A stretch of 64,000 nt of DNA from Macrocystis pyrifera (GCA_031763025.1 JASSKH010000002.1:21219168-21283167), one strand, 5' to 3'. Numbered from the stretch's first letter, positions 33,788 through 45,739 are shown. The notes: a model not told the origin generated them from the letters alone. Numbers and translations are program-made.

Positions 33788-35105
33788 ACGCAGCTCTCCT
33801 CACAGAGTAGGTCAGTCTGCAATATATTTCGTTGCTGACCCTCGAGGGTGTGATTATGCCTTTTTCCTCATCGTGCCCCCGACCGTTCTTCCCTGCCGCG
33901 ACTGCTGTGCCGGGCCGGCCTTGAGCGTGCATGATATCTTGCTTGTTTTTGCTACTACCGCCGCCGATGCTCTGCTGCTGCTTGCTGCTGCCGCTGCCAA
34001 AACGTACCACCGCTGGTGTGCTGTTCTGCTGTTGCTGCTCACGCAGCTCCTTCGTGGAGTAGGTCGGCTTGCGATATGTTTCGTTGCTGAACCTCGAGGG
34101 TGTGATTTGTGTTTGTTTTCGTTTTTTTTAATGATCTCACTTATCCTCTCCAGCTTCTACACAACAAGGCGTGGTCACAGGTGTCGTCGCTTCCCCCCTC
34201 CGGTGAGTGCCTTAATATTTTTCGCGCAGAGGGTGCATCATTCCCAACGTTCGTCGACTATTCATCGAACTTTGCCTAACTCTCGCTCTCGCGCTATCGC
34301 TTCAAGTTTTTACGCAATAAAAGCCTTGATGGGCACGACCACGCACTCGGTGAGACTCGAACCCAGAATTTGATTTTATGTTGAGGAGCCTGAGGGCCAA
34401 GGGCGGGCTTTTTCGTCTTGGTTTTCCAAGACAAAAATGCCTGTCCATAGCGAATCGTACGAGAGTAGGATCCCTCGTTCATACGTTTTGTAAGTGTGTG
34501 TGGTTGTGTCATCGTATATGTGATTCAACATTTTGTTCGGCCACGTTTGTCCACCGCGCTCGACGCACACCGCACCAATGCCAGTCCCGGCGGGCTCTGT
34601 ACACGCACATACAAACGAAACTTCCTTGTGTCAGTGCGGTCGTAAGTCGTTCAGGGCTGGTCGAGCTAGATGCGGCGACGTGTGTAGGCACATGACTGAA
34701 CCATGGTTTCGAAAAAACAGAAACATAAAATATCACACTGTTGATTTTTTTTTTTAGTTCTACTCCATAGGGGCCGCCATTATAGTTCCTCGCCGTGCCC
34801 CACCGTCCTCCCCCGCTTCGACTGCTGTGCCTAGGGCGCCCTCGGGCGTGCGTCATGTGCTGCTGCTGCAAGCAGCTGCTGCTCACGCAGTCCCCCTCGT
34901 CGGCCTAAGATATAGAATTTTGAAATTCCTCCTCGTGTGCTACCGGGCTCCCCTGCCCCGTCTATTGTACCCTCGGGCGTGCATGATGTGATACTACTAC
35001 TGCCCCTGCCGCTGTACTGCCGCTGCTCTGGTGCTGCTGCAGTGCTGGTCTGCTGCTGCTGCAATATCTGCGATATGTTTTAGCTGCTGACCCCCGGGAG
35101 CACGG
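33788..35105. repeat. ~240-bp tandem array with GCTGCT tracts, interrupted by a SINE
   Basis: Landmarks CTCACGCAGCTC, TGCGATATGTTT-GTTGCTGA, CCCTCGAGGGTGTGATTATG, TCGTGCCCC-ACCGT, GACTGCTGTGCC and CGGGCGTGCATGATGT appear in order at 33788-34030, 34034-34110 (cut short), 34775-34900 and 34930-35105. The SINE on the minus strand and ~400 bp of other DNA separate the second and third units. ORFs inside are products of the GCT tracts. Confidence 0.7.
34138..34382 (-). mobile_element. tRNA-derived SINE, copy 2
   Basis: On the minus strand this reads B-box GGGTTCGAGTCTCACCGAG, then a body with GCGCGAGAGCGAGAGTTAG, a GGCAC-CACCGGAGGGGGG stretch and ACGACACCTGTGACCACG (34170-34187), all in the same order as copy 1. 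The 18-nt ACGAC string is identical in both copies. The A-box half is diverged or truncated. It lies inside the 33.8-35.1 kb array. Confidence 0.7.
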
Positions 35106-35775
35106 TTATTATGCAAATCAACCCTCTCCGTGGTATGTCTCCTCATCTTTCAGCTGAAAGACGGATCTATCTGCGTCGGAAGCTGTACGAGTACCAACGC
35201 AAATGACATTTATTTGGCGTCTCGGCGGAGGTCTCGTGCCAGCTTAGTTTCCGTATGATACGAACCTGTACGCTGTGCTGCTGTTGCACTCGCTGCACCA
35301 ATGTAATCGCCGGCGCTTCATACTGTCGATAGACTCGATCGACTACTGCTCAACTAACTGTGTAGTATCTATCTGTACACGAAGTGTATAATACAGACGC
35401 CAAGTGTCTCTTTGTATAGTGCTGCTTAATGCTGTACGGACAACTTATGCGTTGCTGTGCCGGATGGTGGATGCCAACGTTTGTTTTCCTTGTGTTTGCA
35501 GCTTTTCTTTCTCTTAACTCGTTTTTTTTTTTTAATACACCCCTTGGCGGTACTGTCGCACTAACAGCCTCGAGTTGCATACTTGTACGCCCTCAGCCAC
35601 TACGGGCATGCGCGAAGACGAAAACGGGCGTCAGCTCGCCGTGGCGAAGCCCCCTTGTATATTACGTTTAAATGATATCTGCGCGAGATTCCCCCTCGGG
35701 CCGTGGCTTACTTGGAATCTCGGGGATTTCGCAAATTAAAAACGGGGAACACAGGCTTTCATAAAAAATACTAGC

Positions 35776-36545
35776 GGTACGGCCACGGCGCCACGCTCCG
35801 CCCGTGGCGCTAGCACTGCGTTGCTCATTGCAGTTTGTAAGTACTGGTATATGCGAATAATACTCGTAGTGCGCTCTGATGTACTACTCTGAACACCAAT
35901 GTAAGAACCATCGTGCGGGGTGGTATCGACCCAGGGGAACTCCGTTTTCGCCCCCGGGTTGTTGGAGTTGTAATGAATGGAATGATTGATGATCCAGGGA
36001 TGGTACCTTATCATCCCCGGGTGCGGCGGGACCTCCACGTTGTTCCGTGTGGCAACTCTCGCCGCGCGCTGGCTCCATGACAGCCAGCCAACAGTAAATA
36101 CTGCTGCCGGTGCTGCTGCTGCTGCTGCTGTTTCCCGCGGCTGCTGCGGCGTTTTTTCGCTGATGCTACCGCTGCCGGTTCTGCTTCTACGCTCGTGTAC
36201 GATGGTGGATGCAAGGTTGTCGTGTAATTCCGCTGCACCGCACTGTTGCAATCGGCCAATGAGCTGCCTGTTTCTTATGTGAACTAAGCCCAGCAACGCT
36301 GGCTTCATGCCTCAATCGACCAATGAGATGCCTGTTCTGTAGTAAAGCCAGAAACAATGCCTCACAGGCTCGGGGACCGGCTCGCGGACCGGCTCGGGAT
36401 TGTCGGCAGCTCAGAGCGACGGCCACGGCTCAGCGCGACGCGCCGCGAGACCCGGCATTCTGCTGGTTGTAGCACCCAGCCTCTCTATCCATGGGGCAAG
36501 GCGGGGCTGAGGCGCTTTGGATCGCGCTACCCAACTACAGATAGA
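35776..36545 (+). repeat. composite tandem element, copy 2 (single internal unit)
   Basis: It has the same head stem (GGTACGGCCACGG to CCCGTGGCGCTAGC) as 27166, one internal unit (GGGGTGGTATCGACC to GGCAACTCTCGCCGCGCGC), a GCT tract near 36110-36130, and the same tail (GACCGGCTCGGGATTGTCGG, CCATGGGGCAAGGCGGGGCT). Comparison with copy 1 shows that the unit number varies between insertions. Confidence 0.8.
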
Positions 36546-36929
36546 CGGACACAATACCACCGTCTATATAATAAAATGAGTATGATTCTATGGGAGCTTC
36601 GTTGGTGTGCAGCTGGTGTATTGCGCGGATGCTTTCGAAATTCAGAGAAAGTGTGGGTTGGAACCGTCCAGCTCGTTGTTTCATGATCGCACGCCTACAT
36701 ACGCCCACGAGTGCACGCAGACACATATACACAAAGAAACGCCGTTCGTAGCTGCCACAACAAAAACTTGAAGTGCGGCTGCTGTTATCAAAGTTATTGG
36801 TAGCCACACCGTCAAACGCTTAGGGTGTGATACAAGTGCACAGCAGCAAGCAGAAGATATACGTACTGTAGTCAAGAAGACAAAATATATAAAAGCTGGA
36901 ACTGTACCTCTTGCGTAGGTGATTGACCG

Positions 36930-37500
36930 GGTACCTGGTTTCTACTGCTGTAGGTTCCTATTACGGTGACCCAAAATAAATAACCCCTCTAAACAGGTTT
37001 TTGTCCATCTCGGAATATTTTTTTGAGACCAAAATATTCCCTCTTTTTATGACGGAACGTATTTGCATCTGAACTATTTTTCGATCACACCGGCGCACAG
37101 GGGGACATCTAATCCATGTGGGTAGGTTTGATGAAAAGCTGAAGACATCAGCTTTCCAACGATCCTACGTGTTGCCGAAATTATACGGTTTTAGGTGAGG
37201 AAGAGATGGGTAAAAATGGGTCCGCAAAAACATACTATTTTCCAAGGGGGGACAAGCCCCCAACCCACATTGTGCTAGAAAAGATACGTATTTGGCATCA
37301 CTGGAAAGCTCACGATTTGGGCCATGTAACCGTAATTCTAGTTTTGCGAGAATCGCGGTCGTTCCTGAGATATAAGCGTTCCAAGTAGGTAACCTCAACC
37401 CCTCTCGATCACCTCTGCCTCATCTCCAGCCCCATGCTTTCGGTCACAAGTAGCACCGTTGGAAAGCTGGAGTCCTCAGCTTTCCGTGTAACCTAAGCAA
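36930..37500. repeat. ~165-bp units with GGAAAGCTGA hairpin motif
   Basis: A GAAAGCT landmark occurs near 37135, 37299 and 37461. At 37135-37155 (AAAGCTGA/TCAGCTTT) and 37461-37485 (GGAAAGCTG/CAGCTTTCC) it forms small perfect hairpins with 5-7 nt loops. At 37299 only the left arm is kept. The surrounding sequence is otherwise weakly repeated. Confidence 0.5.
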
Positions 37501-37539
37501 AGATTTATAAGGTCCCTGTGTGTCTGTGCTCCAGTTTAT

Positions 37540-37830
37540 TTGTCCAGATGCACATATTTTCTGGTGTTTTATTTCGATGATAAAGGGGCAATGATAGCCA
37601 ACCAAACGATTACCAGTATCTTGGAAGATACGAATAAAAAGTGGATCCGAACGGGGTCATCTACTATGGGCCACCGTAATAGGATGACGTCAACAAACAC
37701 GCACGACAACTCAACCCGCGCGAAAGCACCGTTCGTGGCTTTCCACACGGAAAAGCTTGAAGCGTGGCTGATTTACCATGGCTGCCTAACTTTTAAGGCT
37801 GCTCTGGAGCTTCAGGAAAAGAAGAGGTGA
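37540..37830 (+). CDS. 96-codon frame, unrecognised, weak
   Basis: The frame begins at an ATG and encodes a fairly balanced protein: VFYFDDKGAMIANQTITSI, TNTHDNSTRAKAPFVAFH, LEAWLIYHGCLTFKAALEL. It ends just before dispersed repeat family C. No domain is recognised, and there is no splice or homology support. It may be the end of a decayed mobile-element gene. Confidence 0.2.
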   Translation: MSRCTYFLVFYFDDKGAMIANQTITSILEDTNKKWIRTGSSTMGHRNRMTSTNTHDNSTRAKAPFVAFHTEKLEAWLIYHGCLTFKAALELQEKKR

Positions 37831-37854
37831 AAATACGAAAAAAGGACAGTTTGG

Positions 37855-38105
37855 GGTTTCCATGGGCTTGGTTAACTTTGGTCGGCGGAAAGCGATCCCG
37901 CGATTACTTGTCAGTTTGGGCGACTTTGAACGCCCAGAGCGCGCAGTACGGAGCGCGGACGGCGCCCCAGCTTGCGCGGTTGTGCACACGTGGCCCCAGC
38001 GCGCTCTTCTGCCTAGAGCAAGAGAAAAGTTCAGCGGCCGGAGGAGAAACGGTCTCGGATCTGCACCAAAATTCCATTTTGTTGCACACGTATCACGAAG
38101 TAGTA
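37855..38105 (-). repeat. dispersed repeat family C, copy 3
   Basis: On the minus strand this parallels 7316-7520 and 10270-10500. The frame FSLALGRRARWGHVCTTAQA and the later SKSPKLTSNRGIAFRR line up with FSRALGRRAPSAPACTPRRK and LNRGEAFRRARAKQG at 7.3 kb. Confidence 0.5.
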
Positions 38106-38107
38106 AC

Positions 38108-39100
38108 GATGCGCTGGTGCACCAGCTAGCGGTCGACGAGGATTGGAATACGTGCCTGTGCATGCTCTACTGCCCTCCGTCCCGAGTAACGCTACTTATT
38201 GATGTACCTGGAATTCTTATTAAGAGCGCAAGTTGAAGATATAACAAGCTAGCGGTCGATGAAGATTGGAATATGTGCCAGTGCACGTTTCGTTGCCGGG
38301 GCCAGCTCGCCGGCACTTGTCCCTCGTCCCTCCGCAGCAACAACCATGTACCATAAAATAATACATATATGCACAACACAATTGCTGTGCCGGTGCATTA
38401 GCTAGCAGTTGATGACAATTGGAATGAGTGCCGGCGCATATCCCGTTTACCGCCAACGGCGCGACGGCATTTTCCCCTCGCCCCTCAATAATGGTTCATA
38501 TGTACCAAAAAAGTATACATCAACGTACCAAAACAATGTTGCGCCGGTGCACCAGCTCGCGGCCGGTGATGACTGCAATACGTTCTGGTGCATGTTTTGT
38601 TGCCGGAGTCGGCACGCCGGCGCTTGACCCGTGTCCATGTATAAGGGCACGAATTACCATCGCATGATTTATGTGCGAACCACAGAAATGCTGTGCCGTT
38701 GCACCGGCCAGCAGTTGACGATTATTGGAACACGTGTGAGTGTATGTGCCGTTGCCGGCGCCGGCGCGCCGGCAATTGCCCCTCGTCCCTCAACAACGAC
38801 ACATTGTACCACAAAATGATACATAGACGCAGAACAGTATTGCTGCGCAGGTGCACCAACTAGCATTTTACGACGGCTGGAATATGTGTTGGTGTATGCC
38901 CTGTTGTCCTCCGTCCCACCATAATTCTACATAATACGGTAGTGCTGCCGCACCAACAAGGGGCCGGTAACAATGTTCCACAAAAACAACAGGTCCTGTC
39001 GCCTGCACAGGCGCACCGACCCTCTATATCTTCGTCCCACCATGAATGTACGTATTGATGCTGGGTACACCAACAAGGGGTTGATTAGGCTTGGAATAGG
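38108..39100 (+). repeat. satellite array, ~100-150 bp units
   Basis: At least seven units start near 38111, 38247, 38388, 38541, 38693, 38844, 38945. Each has G-GC-GGTGCACCAGCTAGC, a GATGA-GATTGGAATA-GTG stretch, TTGCCGG-GCC-GC-CGCCGG, CCCCTCGTCCCTC and ACATTGTACCACAAAATGATA. The units become shorter and poorer to the right (GCACCAACAAGGGGCCGG near 38950 and 39065). A frame reading HQLAVDEDWNTCLCM persists in several units, but units differ by indels, so no long protein results. Confidence 0.8.
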
Positions 39101-39249
39101 GGCTGACGCATGCCCTGTTAACAAGGCAGTCGTGCTAGCGTACCAATGAGGGGACGATGATTCCTCCACCCTTGTCCAGGCTGGTGCATGGATAGGGGTT
39201 CATCTGTACATGGATAAGGGTTCACTTCCGTGTTTCTACCATGACCTGT

Positions 39250-41260
39250 GGTATGTCCCATTTGCGCGAATTTTTTGGAGGCTCGACGTGAACACCATGG
39301 CGTGAGACAACGAGCAGCAATGCCTGGCAGCAACGTTGACTACCAATTGAAGACGCGAATGGAACTCGCTCTGGGATGGCCAACGCCGACAAATGGGTCT
39401 CGCCTCTACGGGTCGCGACTTATCTCACGGCGAGCAGAAGAGTCCGCCGGAGACGCACAGCTTGTGCGGCCGGGGTCGACGCTCTTGTTGCGCCCAGTAC
39501 ATACACAGAGTCAACACTGACACCGATTTTGTCAGGAGAGCGTACGTTGGGCAGGGCCGACTGTATTTTTAATATGGCTCTCATGAGTGGGTTGTTGCTG
39601 GCCGCAGATTGCAGTCCGGACGGTGGGGTGCGCCTGGTTATGTATGTATTTGATTTCTGTCTGTTTTGGGCAGCCCTCGAGCATACCGACAACGCCGGAG
39701 TGGTGCGCCGCAACGCAGCATATCGCGGTCGATCGACCAAAAGTGACCGAACGCCCGGTCCCTTTCCCGCCTGCTTCGGATCCGTCGCGTAGCGGGGGGG
39801 GAGGGGGCGAGGACCGTAGTACATAGACGACGGGATATAAGTGGATTTGCACCTGTGGCCCAATGGTCGGTGCTATCGATACATGTCTGCGTCGCTGCCG
39901 TGGGACTCTTTTCGATTAGGGGAACGTAGGGCCTCGTTGTGGCTGTTTCCTTACAAAGTTTCGCCATGGTATACACCGCGATGTGTGCTCGGGCGGGATA
40001 TGATACCGAGGTCATGACCAGTTCGGTTCCGATCGAAAAGCTTGGGGCAAATTGGCGATATTATAAGCGAGCGACTCGCAAATGGGCGTTGCCTGATTGT
40101 TCATTGGAATTGAAGATGGGCAGTGGATGGTGGCTCGAGGCTTTATACGCCGCAGGAAACGATAACACCAATACTGCCGGTGTCTCCCGATGGAATCGGT
40201 TATATCGATGATAGCCTTCACGCATTCCAACCCGACGTTGGTACGTAGGTATGAAAAGAGGCTTGGCGCAAGCGGACGCCGTGTTGTGCTCAAAAGGTTG
40301 GCAGATAGTTCAGCCGCCACTCTGCTGTGCCTTGGTCTCGAAGAGCTTGCTATGTATCGGGTTCACGGTCTTGAGGCCGCCTTTTGGGGAAGCCCGATAT
40401 CACAGGACTCGGTTAGAGGGGACAGTGCCTGGCGCCTTTGTGTAACCCGGGCGACCGAGTTTCTTGCGTTGGGTTACTATCCTGTGGCGAGGTAGGATGA
40501 AAAGGTTCGCTTCCTCGGTCGGGGCCATGCGCCACGGGCCTTGTTTGACAAGGGGAGTGAAGCAGTGCATGTCGTTGGAGAGCGGCAGTTGAGCTTGTTG
40601 CAGTGGCATGGGGCTACCCGGCTCAAGATTTGCTTTCGGAGTCATAGCGGCGATCAGGCCCAACAGGGATCAACAATTTTGCGCATACGCGACCGATGCA
40701 TGGGAAGGCGTGTTTTGGGTTAGGCGTGGGCCGTGATGCCGTCATGCGCATTGTGGAGTTCATGTCGAATTGTCCGACGGTGACAGAACACGCCCCACTG
40801 TCGTCGTATCGGTATGGTGATGAGGTAAGGGTGTGAAAATACACCGAAAGGACCTCGAAGCACTTATCGCCAGGTGGCAGAGAAAAGGCGACGGTATTAG
40901 TTGCCCTCCGTTTATTTTGCAGTGGGGGGGGGGGGGGGGGGGGGGGGGGGGGGCGAGGGTGGGTGCAAGTATTCAAAGTCACCCAAAAGGTTTACACCCG
41001 CAAAACTACAGAGGATGCGGGTATAGCACACGTAACCAAACACAGAAGTATCGAGGCGACCTTGGAGTTGGAGTATACCAACGATTTATCACAATTGGGG
41101 GTCTCGGTCGTCCCAGGGTGCGTTTGTGGGAATCCCGGCCAGTTGGCTGGGGGGGGACTCTCGGGTACTGGCATCATGATAGGAAACGAGAGGCAGCGGC
41201 CTGTGCCGCTGTTCTCGTAACATACCACTGGAGTCCCTCCCCTCCCCAACGTCGCAGAAA
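39250..41260 (+). pseudogene. decayed tyrosine-recombinase-like region
   Basis: A chain of protein-like frames in shifting phase. 39376-39792 encodes LMSGLLLAADCSPDGGVRL. 39939-40211 encodes GANWRYYKRATRKWALPDC. 40190-40495 encodes AWRLCVTRATEFLALGYYP, a pattern like the R-x-S/T-E-F-L motif of recombinases from DIRS/crypton-like elements, and the same frame continues past a stop to 40723 (LKICFRSHSGDQAQQGSTIL). Then LGVGRDAVMRIVEFMSNCP and HAPLSSYRYGDEVR follow in another frame. The order (R-TEFL, basic beta-strand, C-P-V-A-like helix, P-L-S-Y) follows that family. The C-terminal HxxR and Tyr box is not found and a 30-G tract interrupts, so the call is tentative. Confidence 0.35.
40924..40953 (+). 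repeat. 30-base poly-G tract
   Basis: An uninterrupted run of 30 G, the longest homopolymer in the window. It could form G-quadruplexes and is also a typical place for sequencing error. Frames read through it as poly-Gly and are not reliable. Confidence 0.95.
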
Positions 41261-41769
41261 AAAATAATAACGAAACCTCGAAGGATACGATCTGAAAACC
41301 TCTGTTTGGACACACAGCAAAAGGTAAATGAAGCTGGAGGCAAACATAGCTTGCTGCCAAAGGGCTCGGACCGTATCATGTCGCCCCTCCGCCCCGATTG
41401 CGGAGGATGACGCTCTAAACGTTAATCTACGCTTAACCCAAGTTTCGCAAGTTTCGGTCGTAGCAAACCTCGGGGCAACTGTAGAACAAGCGAAAGGGTA
41501 AACGACAATAACAACCTAACAACAAAAAGGGACGAAAACCACTTGCCTACCCTTCTATGATGCCCTGCCCCCACCCCCACCCCCCATCTCGTCCGCAAAC
41601 TGGAAAGGGTCGCCAATATCAGCATAACCCCTTCTCTACCACACCCTCTCCGCCGCCCCGTCCCTTCCGCAAATGGGACAGGGCTGTCAAATCTCAACAT
41701 GAATATCAACCCGTCTAATATGTCGCGCTTGAATACCGCCCCCCCCCCATGTACATGGATTATGTATAT

Positions 41770-42235
41770 CGGTTGGGTTGGCGTCGTCGACGACGCTGTA
41801 AAGCCCGCCTCTCACTGCGTGAGCTAGACAATCAATGTACCGTTTGTATGTTTTTTCGGTCATCATGGCTGGCGGTCGACTTAGGTGGAAAACCTTGGCT
41901 CCGGACTAGGGAAATGATCGTATCCCGTAGTGTGTACATGGTAACGCACCCACGAGGCAGCAACGAGCCGTTTTTAGTAGGATGCAACTCACATTTCATG
42001 CAACTCGTTTTACATCTCACGGCGCTTCGCGCTTGATGTAAGCAATGTCCGTCTGGGCGGTGAAAACCCGACGTGTTCCGTTCCGGCATCGTAGAGATGC
42101 GAAGGTCTATGGTCAGACAACTACGGACATGCATGACATGACTACACCCCCTTACGAAATGTTTACAAGGGTCGTTATTGCAACTATCGGGTGCTTTCGG
42201 ACTGCTTCTTGCTTACTACCCCCCCCCAAGAATGC
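41770..42235 (+). repeat. dispersed repeat family A, copy 2
   Basis: It aligns with 2949-3600 through GGTTGGGTTGGCGTCG, GACAATCA, GATCGTATCCCGTAGTG, TTAGTAGGATGCAACTCAC, CACGGCGCTTCGCGCTTG and GGTGAAAACCCGACGTG. It lacks the long poly-T of copy 1 and is a little shorter. Confidence 0.75.
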
Positions 42236-43800
42236 CCCTCCCATCCTCCTGTAGGCTCGAACGGATCCATCAACAAAAGTAGGACTCTCGCCTCCCCCCT
42301 CCCCCCCTCGCCCCAGACAACATCTCACCTAGCGTTTTTGGCGGGGTATTCTACTAGGGTGCGGTCCAGCATTTTGGCGATGAAAAGTCCGTCGGCAAGT
42401 AGATACTTGTTTCCTCCCAGCTGCTCCCTAAAGGCCGCAACAATACATGAGGAAGCGCGTATGACTGTTCGGTTTACATACGACTGGAGTACGCGCTGCA
42501 CATTGACGGATGACGACATGCAACAAAAGGCAGCAGTCCATAGAAAACAACATAGGCAATACAGTACCAGGTACGTGGGAACAAATGGGCGGTGTGAAGA
42601 TGCATGCACAGTTAGGGGTGGGACTGGAGGCCTGATTTGACCCAAAAAAGCGGCAGGCTATTCGAGCCGACCAGTAAAAAAATATTAAAAATTCTGAAAA
42701 AATAAAACTACCGGCATACCCCTAACTACTTGGTTTTAGTGCGGATGCGTAGTAAACTTGTATCTGATATTTCTCTGAGGTGGAGATGGAGCGGTCTTGA
42801 CCTCATCCAGACACCCCACACAGGGCACATACCGTTCGGATCGCATGCTTTTTTGAGCACAGGAGTACAAATTGACGTCCTTATAGACTGAAAGGTGCGG
42901 AGAAACACGCTTTTTTTTCGTTTTTCTGCCTCTTGCTCTCTGTCGTGCTTCGAGTAGTGTGTAGACATAATCACACTCTGCATTGGGATGTGTGGCATAC
43001 AGCAAAACAAACCCCGGTCGAATCGACGTAGTATCCGTAGAGAACGATCTTGCGAAAAATCGCCCCTTTTCAGTCACTTTTTCGGGACCTGTACCATGAC
43101 ATTGAACTTCTTGATGAGGAATTATTCGAAAACACCAGAACGAACGTCGGCCAAGGGCAAAATAAAAAAATAAAAAAGGCCAAACGAATCGGGAGGCATA
43201 TCTGCAGCGTACGGGTCGTACTGTCCACGAGGCGTCGGCGATCGTGTGCCGAGCGAATGCTGTTGTCCGCCGTGGCATCGCGGGGGCGCAGGACAGCCGC
43301 GACCGGGCTCGATGGCTGTTGATGGGAACATCTTGCACCGCTGCAGCAACAGCTGGGTCAGTACCGCCAGCAGTCGCATCAGGATCAGCAGATCCACCTT
43401 TAACCACGCCCCGTAGGGGCTACACTTGCGGGTTGTCAGCCATCGAGGCGGAGGGTCTACCAGTACTTCCCCCTCACGCTCACGCGCCGGTTTGTGCGCT
43501 GCTGCTCAAGCACTCGTCGTGGTTTTATTTGTTGTGTGCTGCTCCGCCCTTTCGGAGCGACACGCTGCAGCTCCTCTCGTACCATACATGGCATACCCTG
43601 GTACCTCGTGCGTGGTATATGATACCACCTGAAGAGTTTTTTTGTGACGTGTCGGTTCTTTCCCGCGCACTGATTGGTAAATTTCTTAAAGATTCATTTT
43701 TTCAAGATAACGACCGCTGACATTTTTTGTGATTTTTTACGTCTAAAAATATTTCAGCCCCACCCGTAACAGTAGAAACTGAAAGCGTACAAAACAAGGG
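42236..43800. other. long but unsupported frames
   Basis: The longest open frame of the window (42736-43407, minus, 223 codons) and an opposing 158-codon frame (43244-43720, plus) overlap each other. Neither shows a family motif; a part on the plus strand (RDLYHDIELLDEELFENTR, near 43080-43140) is the most protein-like piece. Either may descend from a gene, but nothing visible decides which, so none is called. Confidence 0.3.
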
Positions 43801-45619
43801 ACACTGTTAACACACACTACTTGTAGACAAGCAACAGAAAGAGAAGCACACAAATCCTGTTAACATACACGAATCATGGACACCCACCGCCCCATCATGG
43901 ACATTCACAAACATTGATCATAGACAGGGACGCTATTAATAGTCATGGACACATACCCGGTACCGATCATCATGGCCAAACACACCAAACATAAGCACCT
44001 CTCTACTCAGATCGTGGACACCCACCATAAAGAAATACGCCACTCACCCCAACCACGACACGGAAAACAAAACATTGCCACAAATCCAAAAAGTGTGTAC
44101 ATGCACAAATACACAAACGTGCGAAAGAAACAAAATCTCACGCGCCGCTGACGAAAACGACGTAGCCGTTAGGGTCTGTCTTTGTCTGGAGCTCGGGTCT
44201 CCCCCAGTGCTCCAAACACAGCCTCGAGTCCCACCAATCAGGCGTCACCAACGAGCCGGCGTGCGTCCAGGCATCTGCGAAGCCACACAGCAGGGCGTAG
44301 AAGTAACGAATAGGGGAGGGGGGTAGCGACAACAATAAGCACAACGACAACATAATATATTACCAGGTATGTGTAACGGTTCGCCCGTATACCGGCATTC
44401 GTCACCTGCTCCGGAAAGGGTGGTAGGGGATAACAAACACCAAGCAATTTGTCTGAGATTTCAGGCAGAGAAACATTAAGTCAAAAGCCAAAACGAAGTG
44501 TTTGTTGTTGTCAAGGATTCAGGGCAGTGTGAAGAGTCCGACGAATACGTGCCGTACATGTTGCTGCAGCCTGATATCATGCCTGGTATGTTGTTTTGCA
44601 CCAGTACTCAGAGCCGGGGTCTCTCTGCGCAGGGCCCTCTTCCCCCTTCCATGCACTACGGGGCGGCTTGGGTTTCATCGCGCGAAGGGATCAGCCTAGC
44701 ACCTCGGAAAACGTAGCACTTGACCTTCCACATCAATGAAACGGTTCAGCCTGGTTCAGCGGGGATTTTTTTCAACATTGCGTTGCTACGTTACCTGGTT
44801 TCTAGATACTGTGGTAACATAGTGTTGGGTACGTTACGATATTGGCGGGCGATTGAGTAATACAATGTTATCTCGTTAGGTACATTCCGTATTGGCAACA
44901 GCATAATGTTACTTTGTTAAAGTGTGTCGCTCATTACGAGTAACGTAAAGGTAGGATGACAGTCAAAATGCTAGTTGCATCGCAACATACGCTAGAAAAA
45001 AAATGGTACATGATCGATAAAACACTAAAATTATGGTAATGTGATAGCTCGTATGCAAATTTGTGTAGGAACACAAGTTACTGATAGCAGATGACGTCCA
45101 GTACATCCCCAATATTACATCGGCTATATGCTACTGCTGTGTTAGCTCGTACGTGTGACTATGCAGAATAAGCTATAACACCTTATAAGTGGAAAACGTA
45201 CCTGCGCTATAATAGATGGATAACGTACCGGCGAGTGTCCCATTATCCAGGCGTTTTTTTGCGGGGATCCCTCCTAAATATCCCTTTTTTTGCGTTCTCA
45301 AAACTATCCAGGACTTTTTTTATCGGATATATTATGTTGTCCTCCCCTCCCGGGGATATTGCTGTACGTGTCCCCGCGTGCGAGAGGGTCTATTGCAATC
45401 CAGTAAATAGCGGGCATTACGTTACTCCGCCACTCCGCTTCAAGTGTAACACTAGTAGCACATGTTGTGTACCCAATAAACCCAAAAGGTACCCTAGCAA
45501 TATTAGGCTGCAGCAATAACAGTTCCAAGCGTCACGTAATGACGTAGTGTTACGTTCAGCTGTCACTCACGGCAACGCGGTAATGTAACGTTATAGTTAG
45601 ATCTTTATTGCGCATAATA
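43800..45619. other. no gene recognised; AC-rich and TAACRTAGTGTT strings
   Basis: 43860-44110 is rich in CACA/CATGGACA strings with a loose repeat of ATCATGGACA. 44790-45190 has scattered GTTAC and TAACATAGTGTT strings also seen at 57.4-57.85 kb. CGGGGA/TCCCCG forms a 6-bp stem at 45351-45376. No ORF is convincing. Confidence 0.4.
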
Positions 45620-45739
45620 TCAAAGGAAGAAGAGAGGGGACGCCAGCAGGGCGAATCCTTCTTCGGGAAAGCCTCATTGTTGTACTGGGTCGCAGTGGCT
45701 AAAGCCGTGGACGACACCGCAGCCGCACAACAGCACTAA
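45620..45739 (+). pseudogene. upstream copy of the KEEE-GRQQGE coding tail
   Basis: An in-phase piece reads SKEEERGRQQGESFFGKASL, YWVAVAKA, VDDTAAAQQ and a stop. It is homologous in protein and DNA to 48004-48147, which follows the recombinase pseudogene. It therefore looks like the 3' tail of an earlier copy of the same element lying just upstream, or the left member of a direct repeat flanking it. Confidence 0.55.

Noticed and set aside
36930..39100. CRISPR array
   Set aside because: The repeated units are 100-165 bp, diverged throughout with no short conserved repeat and unique spacers, and the window is eukaryotic.
42736..43407. Longest ORF (223 codons, minus strand) as a gene
   Set aside because: No motif, and it overlaps equally open frames on the other strand; length alone is not enough at this base composition.
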